Below, piece by piece: positions 38,200 through 49,135 of a stretch of DNA of 64,000 nt. The translations under genes were made by a program, and so were the position numbers. This stretch comes from Xestospongia bergquistia (taxonomy: Eukaryota; Porifera; Demospongiae; Haplosclerida; Petrosiidae), in the NCBI GenBank assembly GCA_963965975.1, contig OZ014414.1:6423501-6487500 (forward strand), written 5' to 3'. Numbering within the stretch: position 1 is the first letter of the stretch; each line of letters starts with the position of its first letter. A model generated the notes under the pieces. That model worked only from the letters and a program-made list of their open reading frames with translations. It ran no database searches and was not told the origin of the DNA.

Positions 38200-40270
38200 C
38201 ATTAGTTTGTTAGAGAAATAAATTGTTAACAGAAGAGAAAATAAAGTTAAGAGTAATTTAAAGAGAAAATAAAAGTGAGTGAGAAGACAGATAAAGAATA
38301 AACAAACAAACTACTTACTATAACCAGAATACAAGTCTGTCTTTAATAACTTGATAACTGTCTAACTTCTTACAATACTCTTCATGTAGTCTTGATAAGT
38401 ATAATATCCTTATTGTAGTATTTTTAGTTAGTGATGTACATATTGTCTTGATATCATCATTGTAAAGTGAAGTATCGTAGAGACGTAGGTCTGAAAGTGA
38501 TGTACTTGTTTGTATTAGATCTGCTATTGTGCTGGTACTAACTGAAGTGATCTGATGATTACCTCTGATGTTCAACATAATCAATGTTTGGTTTTTTGTA
38601 AGTCCTTCACAGATATATCGGACTCCATTATCAGTGATGTTACAGTTGGAAAGATGTAGTTCTTTTAAAGTTGTATTACTTGATAACATAGTAGATAGGT
38701 GAGTTATATCTTCATCTGTGATACTAGTAACATTAAATAACACTAACTGTTCAAGTGTTTTATTGTTAAAGAGACTATCACTGACTTGTTTGATACCACC
38801 AGTAAGTGAAGACGACAACAGCTCTAGTCTCTTTATTGTTTTATTAGTTTTTAATATCTCTGATAATATAGACACACACTTACTGTCCAGTGAAGTGCTG
38901 TATATCTCAAGACTCCTCACTGTACACTTATTAAGATTGTTTATAATAACTGCAGTACTTTCAGGAGATGATGAGTTGAGACTAATACTCCATTCTTTTT
39001 CTGTTTGTTGTTCTTTTATTAATTTACTTATAACATCTTCACTTTCTACCACACTTGGTGAAAACAGACTAACAATATTGTCATCATGATTCCACCGAAC
39101 TCTTCCAGTGTCTCCTGTTATAAAACAGAGTTAGTATATAATATAGTACACACATAGTAATATATACTATAACACACTACAATACACAGACAATACACTG
39201 AAGAAGAAAGGAAGCCATTCCTGTTTACTGAATATGGCTAATATGGCAACAAAGTTACGAAGATGTAACAGAAATGCATTGTGAACAGAGTATAAGGTGG
39301 AGTTTGTCATTTTGTAAATATCCTATCAGTAGAATTTACTGAGTCCTTCTTAAATTGTTACCTTTACTCTTAGTTGGTTTTAAACTCTAGCTACAGTAAG
39401 TCATGAACACATATACTTTAGTTGTTAATAGTAAGTGAAATGTGTAAAGTTCATTTGATAATAGTTGTCAATAGGTAAAGAATAGAGACTAAAATGAACA
39501 GTTTGAGTTGTCTTTGTCTTGTGTGGTCCAATGTTACTGTAATATCAGGTGACATAAGACTACAGTATCTTAATAGTATGTATTGTAAATATTATTACAT
39601 TCTGTTTCATTAAGTCTAGAATTGAGTTGATATATTTGTTACATGAGGAAATTATGTATTGGTCTACCTACTAATGTTGTACATAGGAATGCTCTGTCAT
39701 CACAAATGTTTGGTGGGTGTGGTTAAGTACAGTAACTATACTGAGCAGTACATGTTAAACAAAAGTAGAAGGAATTACAAAAAATGAGTTATCAATTGAT
39801 TTGACTCTTTTCTTGATATATTAAATTATTTTATATGTGAATTTATTACAGTTATAGTAACAGATAGTCCAGTAAGGCCAGCCCCTTTGCTTAGAGAGGA
39901 AGGGTTTGTTAGTCCATACTAATAGTACAGTTGTCTCTTTCACTAGCATTCCTGATACAGCCACAGTCTTGTGCCCACATTATTTAGTGGGTGTGGCTGA
40001 AAACTACTTTGATCTAAGAAGTGCAGGATCTAAGACAAGCATCATTAGATGTTTCATTCTGAAATATGGACTTCTTTATCCTTTCTTGTTTTATTCACAA
40101 TAACTTTCATTTAGTCATGTTGACTTAACTCAATAAAAACATTATGTTGTAGTCTTATAAACCAACTCAAAAGAAAGGGACTGAGTTGATTATGTTGCTT
40201 TTTTTGGTATTAACACATAAAATTAACCATAATATTATGGTTTACATAATATTAAGCTCCTTTTCATCAA
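38200..40270. repeat. Segmental duplication partner of 22960-25010
   Basis: Same content and order as the partner: 3' flank, last LRR exon, then about 1.1 kb of intron. The copy differs by small indels and by containing a complete inverted-repeat element at 39865-40328 where the partner shows only one arm. Confidence 0.85.
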
Positions 40271-43200
40271 CTGTAATATGCTACCAGATCCTTTCTCTCT
40301 AAGCAAAGGGGCTGACCTCACCAGACTATATACGGTACTATATTATAAAATATTAATATATTAACTTTTTGAAAATATGTACTTATCAGTTAAAATGAAT
40401 AACAATGGAGATCAAATTATAACCAGTTTTGTTATATTTATGTTCTATATAGTTAAAGAATCTGAGTTTAATATAAAGACATTTCTCTACTTAAACTAAA
40501 CAAGTCTACATTTTGTTGAATTAGCTGTCATGCTTGTACTTGTGTCTAATATTATGTTGCTATGGTAACTGTTCATACCAGACACCTTGAGTTTTAATAG
40601 TCTCATTCCTAGACTACCAAGTAAAAGGTAGTCTGTTACATTTGCTTCATATTCTTGGTTCTAGTGTCATCAATGTGACTTGTTAACTCCATCTAATCAT
40701 ATATTAATTGTCATATGACAAGTAGCTGTAGTCACATTACACATGAGAAGTCAGTAATAAAAATCATGATAATTCTGAGACTAAATATTATCATTTCAGA
40801 TGATATAATTGTTACAATTATAAAGTTTGATATGAAATCATCAGATTAAAACCAAGTAACACTCAACTACAAATTATAACATAATTATAACTATCTATTA
40901 CTAGAACAAGAGATATCTCTATAAAATACACAAACAAGTTTGCTATATTAGTCATTTCTGAGAGACATCAAATTATAGCAATGATATGTTTTTCCACATG
41001 ATCATATGATCACTGATGTCACACTGATGATACTAAGACCAAGAATTTGAATCAAACACACTAGACTACCTATTTATAATCCTCAAAACCACAGCATTCA
41101 AAATGTTTAGATCTATTATATTCTAAGTCATTGTAGTTATGTGAAAGGACATTGTGTTTGAGGATCTGAGAAGGAAATATACCATATAGCCAAAATCAAA
41201 TAAAATTTGATTAACAGTTTCAGATTTTGCTAAATTTTATCATCAAAATACTTTCAATGTAAACATTAAAACAGTCACCACAAAGGGTTATTAATGAATC
41301 CCATATCTCTCTTATATACAAACAATGTGGTTCTATCATAACAAAAATAGTTTTAATGACATCATTATTACTTATGTCCATTATAGGTAGACACAGTCAA
41401 GTGTATTAATATTTGTCAGTTAACAATGTATGTAGTAGTTAGTCCATTTTAGTTACTATTCATGTCAATAAAGTTACATTAAAAATAACAATAGTGTATG
41501 TGTATTTTATTACATTATAATTTTAATAAACTAATATGACATTATCTGAGTCTTACCTCTTTTGTCTGACTCTTCATCCTTTGTCTCTTTATTATCATCA
41601 GAATCCTTTAATATATCATGTAATACTGGAGACTCTATATAAGATATTCATGTACATGTATATAGTGTAATATGATAACATTTAGTATAAACATTTTAGT
41701 ATAAACATTATTGACTGTAAGAGATAGAATATTATCATATAAACTTTACTTGGTGGAGTGGTTTCATCTTTATTATCAACTGAACCTTTTAACTGATCTT
41801 TTAACTCTAACATTAGTGGAGACTCTACTAGTCACAATTAAGACATATATAATATTAACAATATTATATTATTACCTGTAGTTACATGTGTGGACTCTTC
41901 TTGGCTGGATTTTGTTTCAATTTCCTCAAGTCCTTGGTCATTTACTGGTTTACGAACCTTTGGTATAAATGCTAGATCTAGTAACAATGTCATATAATGA
42001 GAAGTCACTAATACCAATTACCTTTTAAGCTCTGTTTTAACTCCTCAATCTGTTGGTCTCTCTCTCTTAGCTGTAAGGTCAATGAGGTTATTATATCTTG
42101 TAGTGTCTCTAGTTCTTTCTGTCTCTCAGTAGACACTGACAGTATATTCTTCTCAATAGCTTTATATAAGATGAGAAGAAAATTGATCACTAATATATTA
42201 TGTAAAATACTGACAACATTGGACTTGTCATTGATGTTGTATTAATTTACCTTCCTTTGTTTTCACAAGTGATGTTAAATGTTCAATTGTCTTTTCTTTC
42301 ATTTCTCTTGTTTCTATATAAAGGAACATTAAGTTATTAATCAGATATATCATATAATAAACAGTAATTAAATAAACAATAGTTGTACAGAATATACCTT
42401 CACTTTGTCTGACAACAGATGACATTTGCATAGTCATCTTTTTCCGGATGGTTTGTTCTAGTTCTAGACGGCTTCTCAACTCCTTTGTATTCTCTTCTAT
42501 AATAGTTCTAATCTCCTATATATCAATAAACAACGCATGTAGTAACTGTTGTCTAATATACTAATCATCTCTTACCTTGTCTCTTCTATGATCATAAATG
42601 GTGCAGTGACCAACTGTAAGTTGAAGTAATCCTTTCTCTTTCATCATTTCAAGAGTCTCCTGAGCTCTGGCAATAAGTAGAGTTGTTAGATTGAGTGGAA
42701 AAAAACAGGTGACAATGATGGAGTTGCCTCTTTGTATGTAACGAATCTCCACATTTATCTCAAGTGACATGGAAATAATGTCCTCGATATCTTTCAAAGT
42801 ACAATCTTTAGGATCCCAGTTTAACACAAAGACAATTGTCTCACATTTGAGAAGAGAAGGACTGTTTGTTATTTTAAATCTTTCGTCCAGACAGAGAGAA
42901 GCTTTCGTTTTTTCACAAAATGACTGAACTAGATCCTTGTATGTTTGTATATGTGTCTCAGCTTCTTTGATTTTGAAGCGTTTCACAATACCCTCCAGAC
43001 AACTGATATTAATGACTGTACAATGATCATTTACAACATCTAGGACATCATCAATGGAATTAGATTGAGCTATTTGAGATTTGAAGTGAGAATATCCATC
43101 TTCAAGAAATTGTTTCAGCTTATCCAGTGGTGGAGATGTGGTATTGATAGCTTCTCGGATATTACTAAAGGCTATTGCAAATTCACTTTTAATTGATCCA

Positions 43201-44610
43201 AAAATAGGACTCAAACTTTGAGGAAGTATAATTTCCTTTACTGTATCATCTACAATAAGATCAAGAAATAATCCTTCAAAATATTACACAAAGTATATAC
43301 TAACCTTGTCTTAAAGCTATAGTGCTATCTACTGATTTAGTGGTCAATGGATTAACTCTGGTCTGTACTTCAGGAATGATGACATCAGGAAATACTTTCT
43401 CTATCAAAAATTAATATTAAAATTATCATTTAATATAATGAGTACATAATAATGTATTTACCACAATCCATTAAGATAGCATTAGCACATGGTACAGTGC
43501 TAGTAAATTTTAACAGTACACTAGCAAAGATCATGAGGTGATGATAGTTGGTATGTACAGCATGACGTACAGCACCTAACAACATCAATAATGCTTTATT
43601 TGTTGACAAAGACTTGGCAGTATATTGTATAATTGCTAATCTAGTTTTTGTAATAACTCCCTCTCCACAGAGGTAGCGTGCTACTCTAACAGGATATCGG
43701 AGAGACTGAGAGAGAGTACCATAATGACAACATAAAATGTCACTAGCATGATCTTCATGACTACTACAACTTGTCATTACTACCTCTTGAACAGTACTTG
43801 ATATTGTCTGGTCATCTGGAAATGTTTGACCTATTAACATTACAGTAAGCATTAATTATAAATTATTTAATTGGTTTCTTACCATATTCACTGATAATTC
43901 TCTCAGATAGCATTTTTGTTTCTTCAAACTTGGACAGTACTGTTGCTAACACTTTCAACTTCTTATGATTTGAAGATATTGCTGTATGTATAGCAGATAA
44001 CAGAGTTGTCTTCTTCTCATCTGGGGAGCCTTGCAATGACTCTATCTTATCAAGTGTTTCTTCACTGATACATGTCCCACTAAATAAGAGCTGGGACACT
44101 TTTATAGGATCAATCAGACAGTGTGATAGTGTATCATTATGACATTGAAGAATACTAGTTGCTTCATTAGCTAGAGACTGAGAGTCCATTCCTATAATAA
44201 GAACAATAAACAATCCATAAACAAACTAATAATATAACATTTATAACTGGATGTATATGTAAAAGGTTTTTGTACTAGTACTCACTAGTAGGAAGGCTAC
44301 TGGATTTTCTCAGTATTTGCTCATACTCATGGGCAACAGTGATTTCTTCAATGACTTCCTTCCTCAAAGCATCTATCACTTGTCTTCTGGTAGCATCAGG
44401 TTTGGTATCTAACCACAACTCAAACATTTTTGTTGTTTTATATATGGAGTCATCTGGTAGCTTGTAAATATCATTCAACTTCTTAGCGTTCAGTTTAAGC
44501 TGAATTCCTAACTGATACCATTTACTACCAATACGAATATGTTCACATAATTCATCAAGTGTTGGTTTCTCTTCTAGAATATCCTCGAAAGATAGGTTTC
44601 CTGTAGCCAT
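38318..44610 (-). CDS. Death-domain/CARD-like/coiled-coil/LRR protein, copy 3 (intact, 12 exons)
   Basis: Exons: 44610-44286, 44191-43883, 43830-43462, 43400-43305, 43249-42576, 42515-42398, 42313-42251, 42159-42022, 41971-41876, 41827-41750, 41634-41557, 39114-38318. All junctions are GT..AG and in phase, giving 3,141 nt and 1,046 residues. Domains: a death domain (about 5-105, KWYQLGIQLKLNAKKL, MFELWLDTKPDATRRQ); a CARD-like domain (109-211, VSQLLFSGTCISEETLDKI); a second one (212-334, ILCCHYGTLSQSL); a linker (335-366); the module (367-591, CLEGIVKRFKIKEAE, GNSIIVTCFFPLNLTTLL); heptad coiled coils (592-697, ERQKELETLQDIITSL); an acidic linker; and six to seven LRRs of the ribonuclease-inhibitor/NLRC3 style (782-1046). 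I chose ATG 44610 because copies 4 and 5 align there; an in-frame ATG lies 27 bp upstream at 44637. There is no NACHT domain, signal peptide or membrane helix. Confidence 0.87.
39865..40328. mobile_element. MITE with about 40-bp inverted ends, TA-flanked
   Basis: The left arm (TAGTCCAGTAAGGCCAGCCC...) and the complement of the right arm (TAGTCTGGTGAGGTCAGCCC...) match at most positions over about 42 bp, including CAGCCCCTTTGCTTAGAGAG. TA lies at both outer edges. It sits in the last intron of copy 3, on the segmental duplication boundary. Confidence 0.65.
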
Positions 44611-44825
44611 TGTTTCTTTGTTTACACGCTCAGACATCCGTCAATAAGTAAGGCGACACCCAAAGATCTTAATTGTTGGGCGTGGTATGGCCTGGAATTT
44701 ACCTTTCCCCTTCACTTGCAGCATCAACAATTTACTATTGCGCCATATTTCATAGACTTCATAGACAGTACTGACTGTTATGAGAATTATAAACAAAGAA
44801 CATCTTTAATGAAAGGTAAGATACT

Positions 44826-45391
44826 GTGCTTGTGTAATAATTATCATTGACTGTGTTTTTAAAATTACTTATACCAAGTTTTATTGTACACTTGTTTAGT
44901 GCCATTATGTAAATATTATATGTAACATGCAGCTGTGTCCATGATAATACATGTACATGTATAGTATTATAATATGTACATTTATTATAAATTCACTATA
45001 TTTATTTATTTCAATATCATGTGATAAATTATTGTAAGTGACTAAATCCTTTGAACCTTGTACCAAACAAAATTAAGTTTATATTAAATAATACATTTAT
45101 TGAACTTAATTCCTCTAGCTCTAGATAATGGAGTATTTGCTATATAGCCTATATAAATTTCTTATAGTAGTGTAACCAGTTTGAATATTTTCAAAGTATA
45201 TATAATGATTTTAAGAGTTAATACATAGTATGTTCTCCCTTACTAGCTACACTATACTTGTGTTTACATATACTAATTAAGGGGAGTGGTCTTATATGGT
45301 CTCTACTTACCAACTTTTAGTATGACACTAACTTAGTACTGGCTATATATATTACATGTAGTTATATTAAAGATATTAAAATGGACTATGT
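44826..45391 (+). repeat. Left arm of 566-bp inverted repeat
   Basis: Reverse complement of 46307-46872 with only scattered substitutions and identical length (566 bp). The arm begins GTGCTTGTGTAATAATTATC and ends AAATGGACTATGT. It starts about 215 bp upstream of the copy 3 start codon, so it may overlap that gene's promoter. Confidence 0.95.
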
Positions 45392-45853
45392 GACTTTATG
45401 TACATTGTTTCACTGAATTTGTGTCATTTTCAATATCAATTAATTCCCAAATCATTTAGAAATTTTGGGGGCCTATTTAGAACATTTACCACATGTACAT
45501 GTACAAGTATATTTACATGTATGTATTTCCCTAATATTGATGTCAGTTGTCATGTGATAAACAGTTCATAACATGAGCAAAAATATTGTCACAGCTACAA
45601 TAAACTCACTCTATATTATTATTATATGAAATAATGTCATAATAATTTATGTAAATTTATATATTAAGAGAACAAAGAATTGAGTATGTTCTTACGTAAT
45701 AATTATTAATAACTAGACATACCACAACAGTACATCTAATTACATGTAATAATTAAAACATGTACTTCATTAATACATTCTTTTAGTAACATAACGTAAT
45801 TTTCATTATTAATTTTTTTATAGTTACTTTGTAATTATTACTTCCTTGGACAA

Positions 45854-48150
45854 TGGCTCATGTCTCCTTACCACATAGTATATCTAGTGCTGACTTAGAT
45901 CAAAGCAATCATTACTATGACTTTATCAAGAAGACATCCATTTTAAATAGTCATCTTAAGTCATCCATTCATTCATCTGTTCATTAGGTATCACACAATA
46001 GTCTGTAATGGATGGATAGATAGTCAACTAATGGACAGATGTTTTCAACATTACATTTAAATGTAATATCTATTGTTAGAATTAATCCATCTGTCTACAC
46101 TCCATCTACTATTGATCCATTTCATCCATCTATGCATCCATTTATACATTAATCTGTAATCAATACTACACAATAATATTATAAGTTAATAACATTAATT
46201 TTAATGTATTATAGGTGAAAGTTAACGAGAAGTTGGTTCAACAACATTTTAGTGTCATAGTGGGGAAGGTTGTTGCACTGAAAGACATTAGCAACATACA
46301 GACTGGACATAGTCCATTTTAATATATTTAATGTAATTACATGTAATATATATAGCCAGTACTAAGTTAGTGTCATACTAATAGCTGGTAAATAGAGACC
46401 ATATAAGACCACTCCCCTTAATTAGTATATGTAAACACAAGTATAGTATAGCTAGTAAGGGAGAACATACTATGTATTAACTCTTGAAATCATTATATAT
46501 ACTTTGAAAATATTCAAACTGGTTACACTACTATAAGAAATTTATATAGGCTATATAGCAAATACTCCATTATCTAGAGCTAGAGGAATTAAGTTCAATA
46601 AATGTATTATTTAATATAAACTTAATTTTGTTTGGTACAAGGTTCAAAGGATTTAGTCACTTACAATAATTTATCACATGATATTGAAATAAATAAATAT
46701 AGTGAATTTATAATAAATGTACATATTATAATACTATACATGTACATGTGTTATCATGGACACAGCTGCATGTTACATATAATATTTACATAATAGCACT
46801 AAACAAGTGTACAATAAAACTTGGTATAAGTAATTTTAAAAACATAGTCAATGATAATTATTACACAAGCACCAATGTCAAAGTATTCATCTCATAAGGA
46901 ATCCTTACCCACTAGCTTAATGGCTTAGAGGGGTCACCAATAGTAGCGAGGAAAAATCCCTTCCTGGTAAATTAATCCCACCTATAATTAGCCCTACACC
47001 CAGTCCTGAAATAAGTCGGAAAGTAGAGATGTTAACACAAGTTGTATCTCAAAGTTCTTATGATTCAGAAACTAATGTGTTTAGTTTTCCTGGTCCACTT
47101 GAAATATTGAAACATCAGGCTCTCAACAGAATCGACATTATTAAATGACATTAGTGACATTTCACCAGACAATTTCCCATCAAAACACCTATTCATATGG
47201 TCAACCAGACTCACAGAGTTTTCAAACTGTTTCTAAAAGCCAGCCTAGTCTACCTTGCCACTGTCAGGCTCCCATTCCACCTAAAGGTGGTTCTCCAAGC
47301 CACTGTTCTATGTCTCTGAGCAGTTCTAGTCAGGAAAGTCCACGACCTCATCTTAAATCTCAAGGTAGTTTAAATGGGAGCTCACCACGTCATACATCTG
47401 ACCAAAGTCTCAAAATGTCACCTAGCATCCCAAAGCGAAAAACTTCACCTCTTCCATCCCCAGGAAAGGAGAAACGTACCTCTAGACATTTAAGTTTAGA
47501 TGGAACTCCCACTTCTATCACTATTGACAAATTCATCTGCTCCTACTGTACAAGACAAAGGTTCTGAAATTAATAAAAAAATCCATCCCCTATTAGGGGA
47601 TCTATAGAACTACAGAGGGAGCTCTCACAGGAACTGGTTAGATCAAGTAAGTTACTACAACGAGAGGAACATATATACCACAAAATACCAGAGAGACAAA
47701 TGAGTCAAGAAAAAGAAAAAAACAAAACATGTTCCTCAATAAAAAGAACATATTTATCACAAGATATCTGAAATACAAGGTAGTCATAATAAAGTGGTAA
47801 AGAGAACTGGTCTACAAGAGAAAAATGCTGTTCATTCCAAAACCAATCTTGTACAAGATAGGAAATTAACTCACGATAAAGAAAAGAAAAAAGTCAAAAA
47901 TGACAATCAAAATGTAAAAGCATTTGGTGTTAATAATGTTATCATATCTGAGCTTAGTAATCTTTTGGTAGCAATTAGACATGGCACCCAGATAAACAAA
48001 GTCAAAAGTGAAGAAGACAAGAGACACGAGGATTCTCCATGCTGTGAGATGTAGCAGCCATATTGGAATGAAGACAAGCATTAGTTAACTATGATAATGA
48101 ATTTGAAGAAGCTGCGTTACAGGAAGCTGAATGGGAAGACATGTGAGCTG
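45854..48150 (+). pseudogene. Decayed Ser/Pro-rich gene, family unknown
   Basis: A plausible first exon starts at ATG 45854 (MAHVSLPHSISSADLDQSNH...) and a second exon-like block at about 46216-46318 (VNEKLVQQHFSVIVGKVVAL) follows a TATTATAG acceptor. From about 46970 there is a long low-complexity reading that changes frame near 47130: PPIISPTPSPEISRKVEMLT, then SPSHCSMSLSSSSQESPRPH and PKRKTSPLPSPGKEKRTS. Stops at about 47567-47600 are followed by a Lys/Glu-rich stretch (about 47600-48050) and an acidic tail (NEFEEAALQEAEWEDM, to about 48143). I do not recognise the family. The composition suggests an intrinsically disordered, phosphorylatable regulatory or cytoskeletal protein. At least two frame changes make it a probable pseudogene. 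Confidence 0.45.
46307..46872 (-). repeat. Right arm of 566-bp inverted repeat
   Basis: Partner of 44826-45391 across a 915-bp spacer. Its inner edge touches the second exon-like block of the Ser/Pro-rich remnant, so this arm looks like the original intron and the left arm an inverted copy. Neither arm has short transposon-like ends or a target duplication. Confidence 0.95.
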
Positions 48151-48318
48151 TTGCTTAGCAACTAGAAATGGTAAATAAACAAAAATAGCAAGCAATAAAT
48201 CAAAACAAATAAATTTTAAACAGTTTGAACAACAACATTATCATCTCATCACATAATCTTTTCTAATATAATTCTGTTAATAACTTATCATGTTATTGAT
48301 ATAATATTATGGTGTCAT

Positions 48319-49135
48319 GCCATTTCGTCTAATCCCATTTTGTCTAACAAAATGGACTTTTGTCCCATTTTGTCTAATAGTGTCTAATAGTGTAAAAGGT
48401 CTAACATAAGGCCAGTAAAGGTGATGGAATTCTAATTCCAAAGAACTAATAGTGTAATGGCTTTGATGTCTAGAGTACTTAAGAGGAGCCATTTCATACA
48501 TACAACATATTAAATCAATGGAGTTTGTTACAACAACAAAAGGAGCTAGATCACTTATACACCAGGGTTATAGGTACACACTCAATCGAAGAACAGCAGA
48601 TGGGCAGATAGAAGTTGGCCTGGAAGAGCAGCCACTGATGTTCATGACCAGCTAGTATCCTGCAATGTTGTTTTATCAGGTCTTCCTTCACCTTGCATGT
48701 TTTAAGCATGGACAACAGTTCCCTCTCGTACATGGATAGATGGCGACTTTCCTATTCATTTGTGGAATGTTTATACACAAGAGGGTCTTCGCACTAATAA
48801 CAATGCTGAAGGATGGCACAGTAAAATGAAGAAACTTGCTGGGAATCACACCCAAACACTTGCGAGGCAGTCACCCTTTTCAAGTCTAAACAAGCTGCAA
48901 CAGAAGTCAGTTTAATGCAGCTGGCTGCAGGAGGGCTTCCAAGAAGAAGGAGAAGAAAGTGCAGAAAACACAAGAACAGACAGAAAACTATTAAGGAAAA
49001 GCATGAAGCAAGAGATTATACGTTAAAAGAACTTAGGGTGTATAGCCATTGGGTATCTTTGTAATTACTGTTATTTAAATCATTTTAGTTTTTAGACGAA
49101 ATGGGACAATTGCACATTTTGTTAGACGAAATGGC
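48319..49135 (+). mobile_element. MULE-like DNA transposon with FLYWCH finger (decayed)
   Basis: The ends are GCCATTTCGTCTAA and its complement TTAGACGAAATGGC. Inner copies of the same word (CCCATTTTGTCTAA at about 48334 and 48365, TTAGACGAAATGGGA at about 49091) form subterminal repeats. Inside, about 48535-48640 reads KGARSLIHQGYRYTLNRRTA, a FLYWCH zinc-finger core. About 48727-48870 reads WNVYTQEGLRTNNNAEGWHS, the C-terminal signature of FLYWCH-type MULE transposases. The central DDE portion is missing and stops intervene, so it is inactive. No certain 8-10 bp target duplication is seen. Confidence 0.8.

Noticed and set aside
44826..46872. Inverted repeat as a single transposon with long terminal repeats
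   Set aside because: No target duplication, no short conserved tips and no transposase in the spacer. Exon-like sequence in the spacer continues beyond the right arm.
47866..48081. 71-codon minus-strand frame rich in Phe/Ile/Val
   Set aside because: It is the antisense of a Lys/Glu-rich plus-strand stretch, which automatically yields hydrophobic codons.
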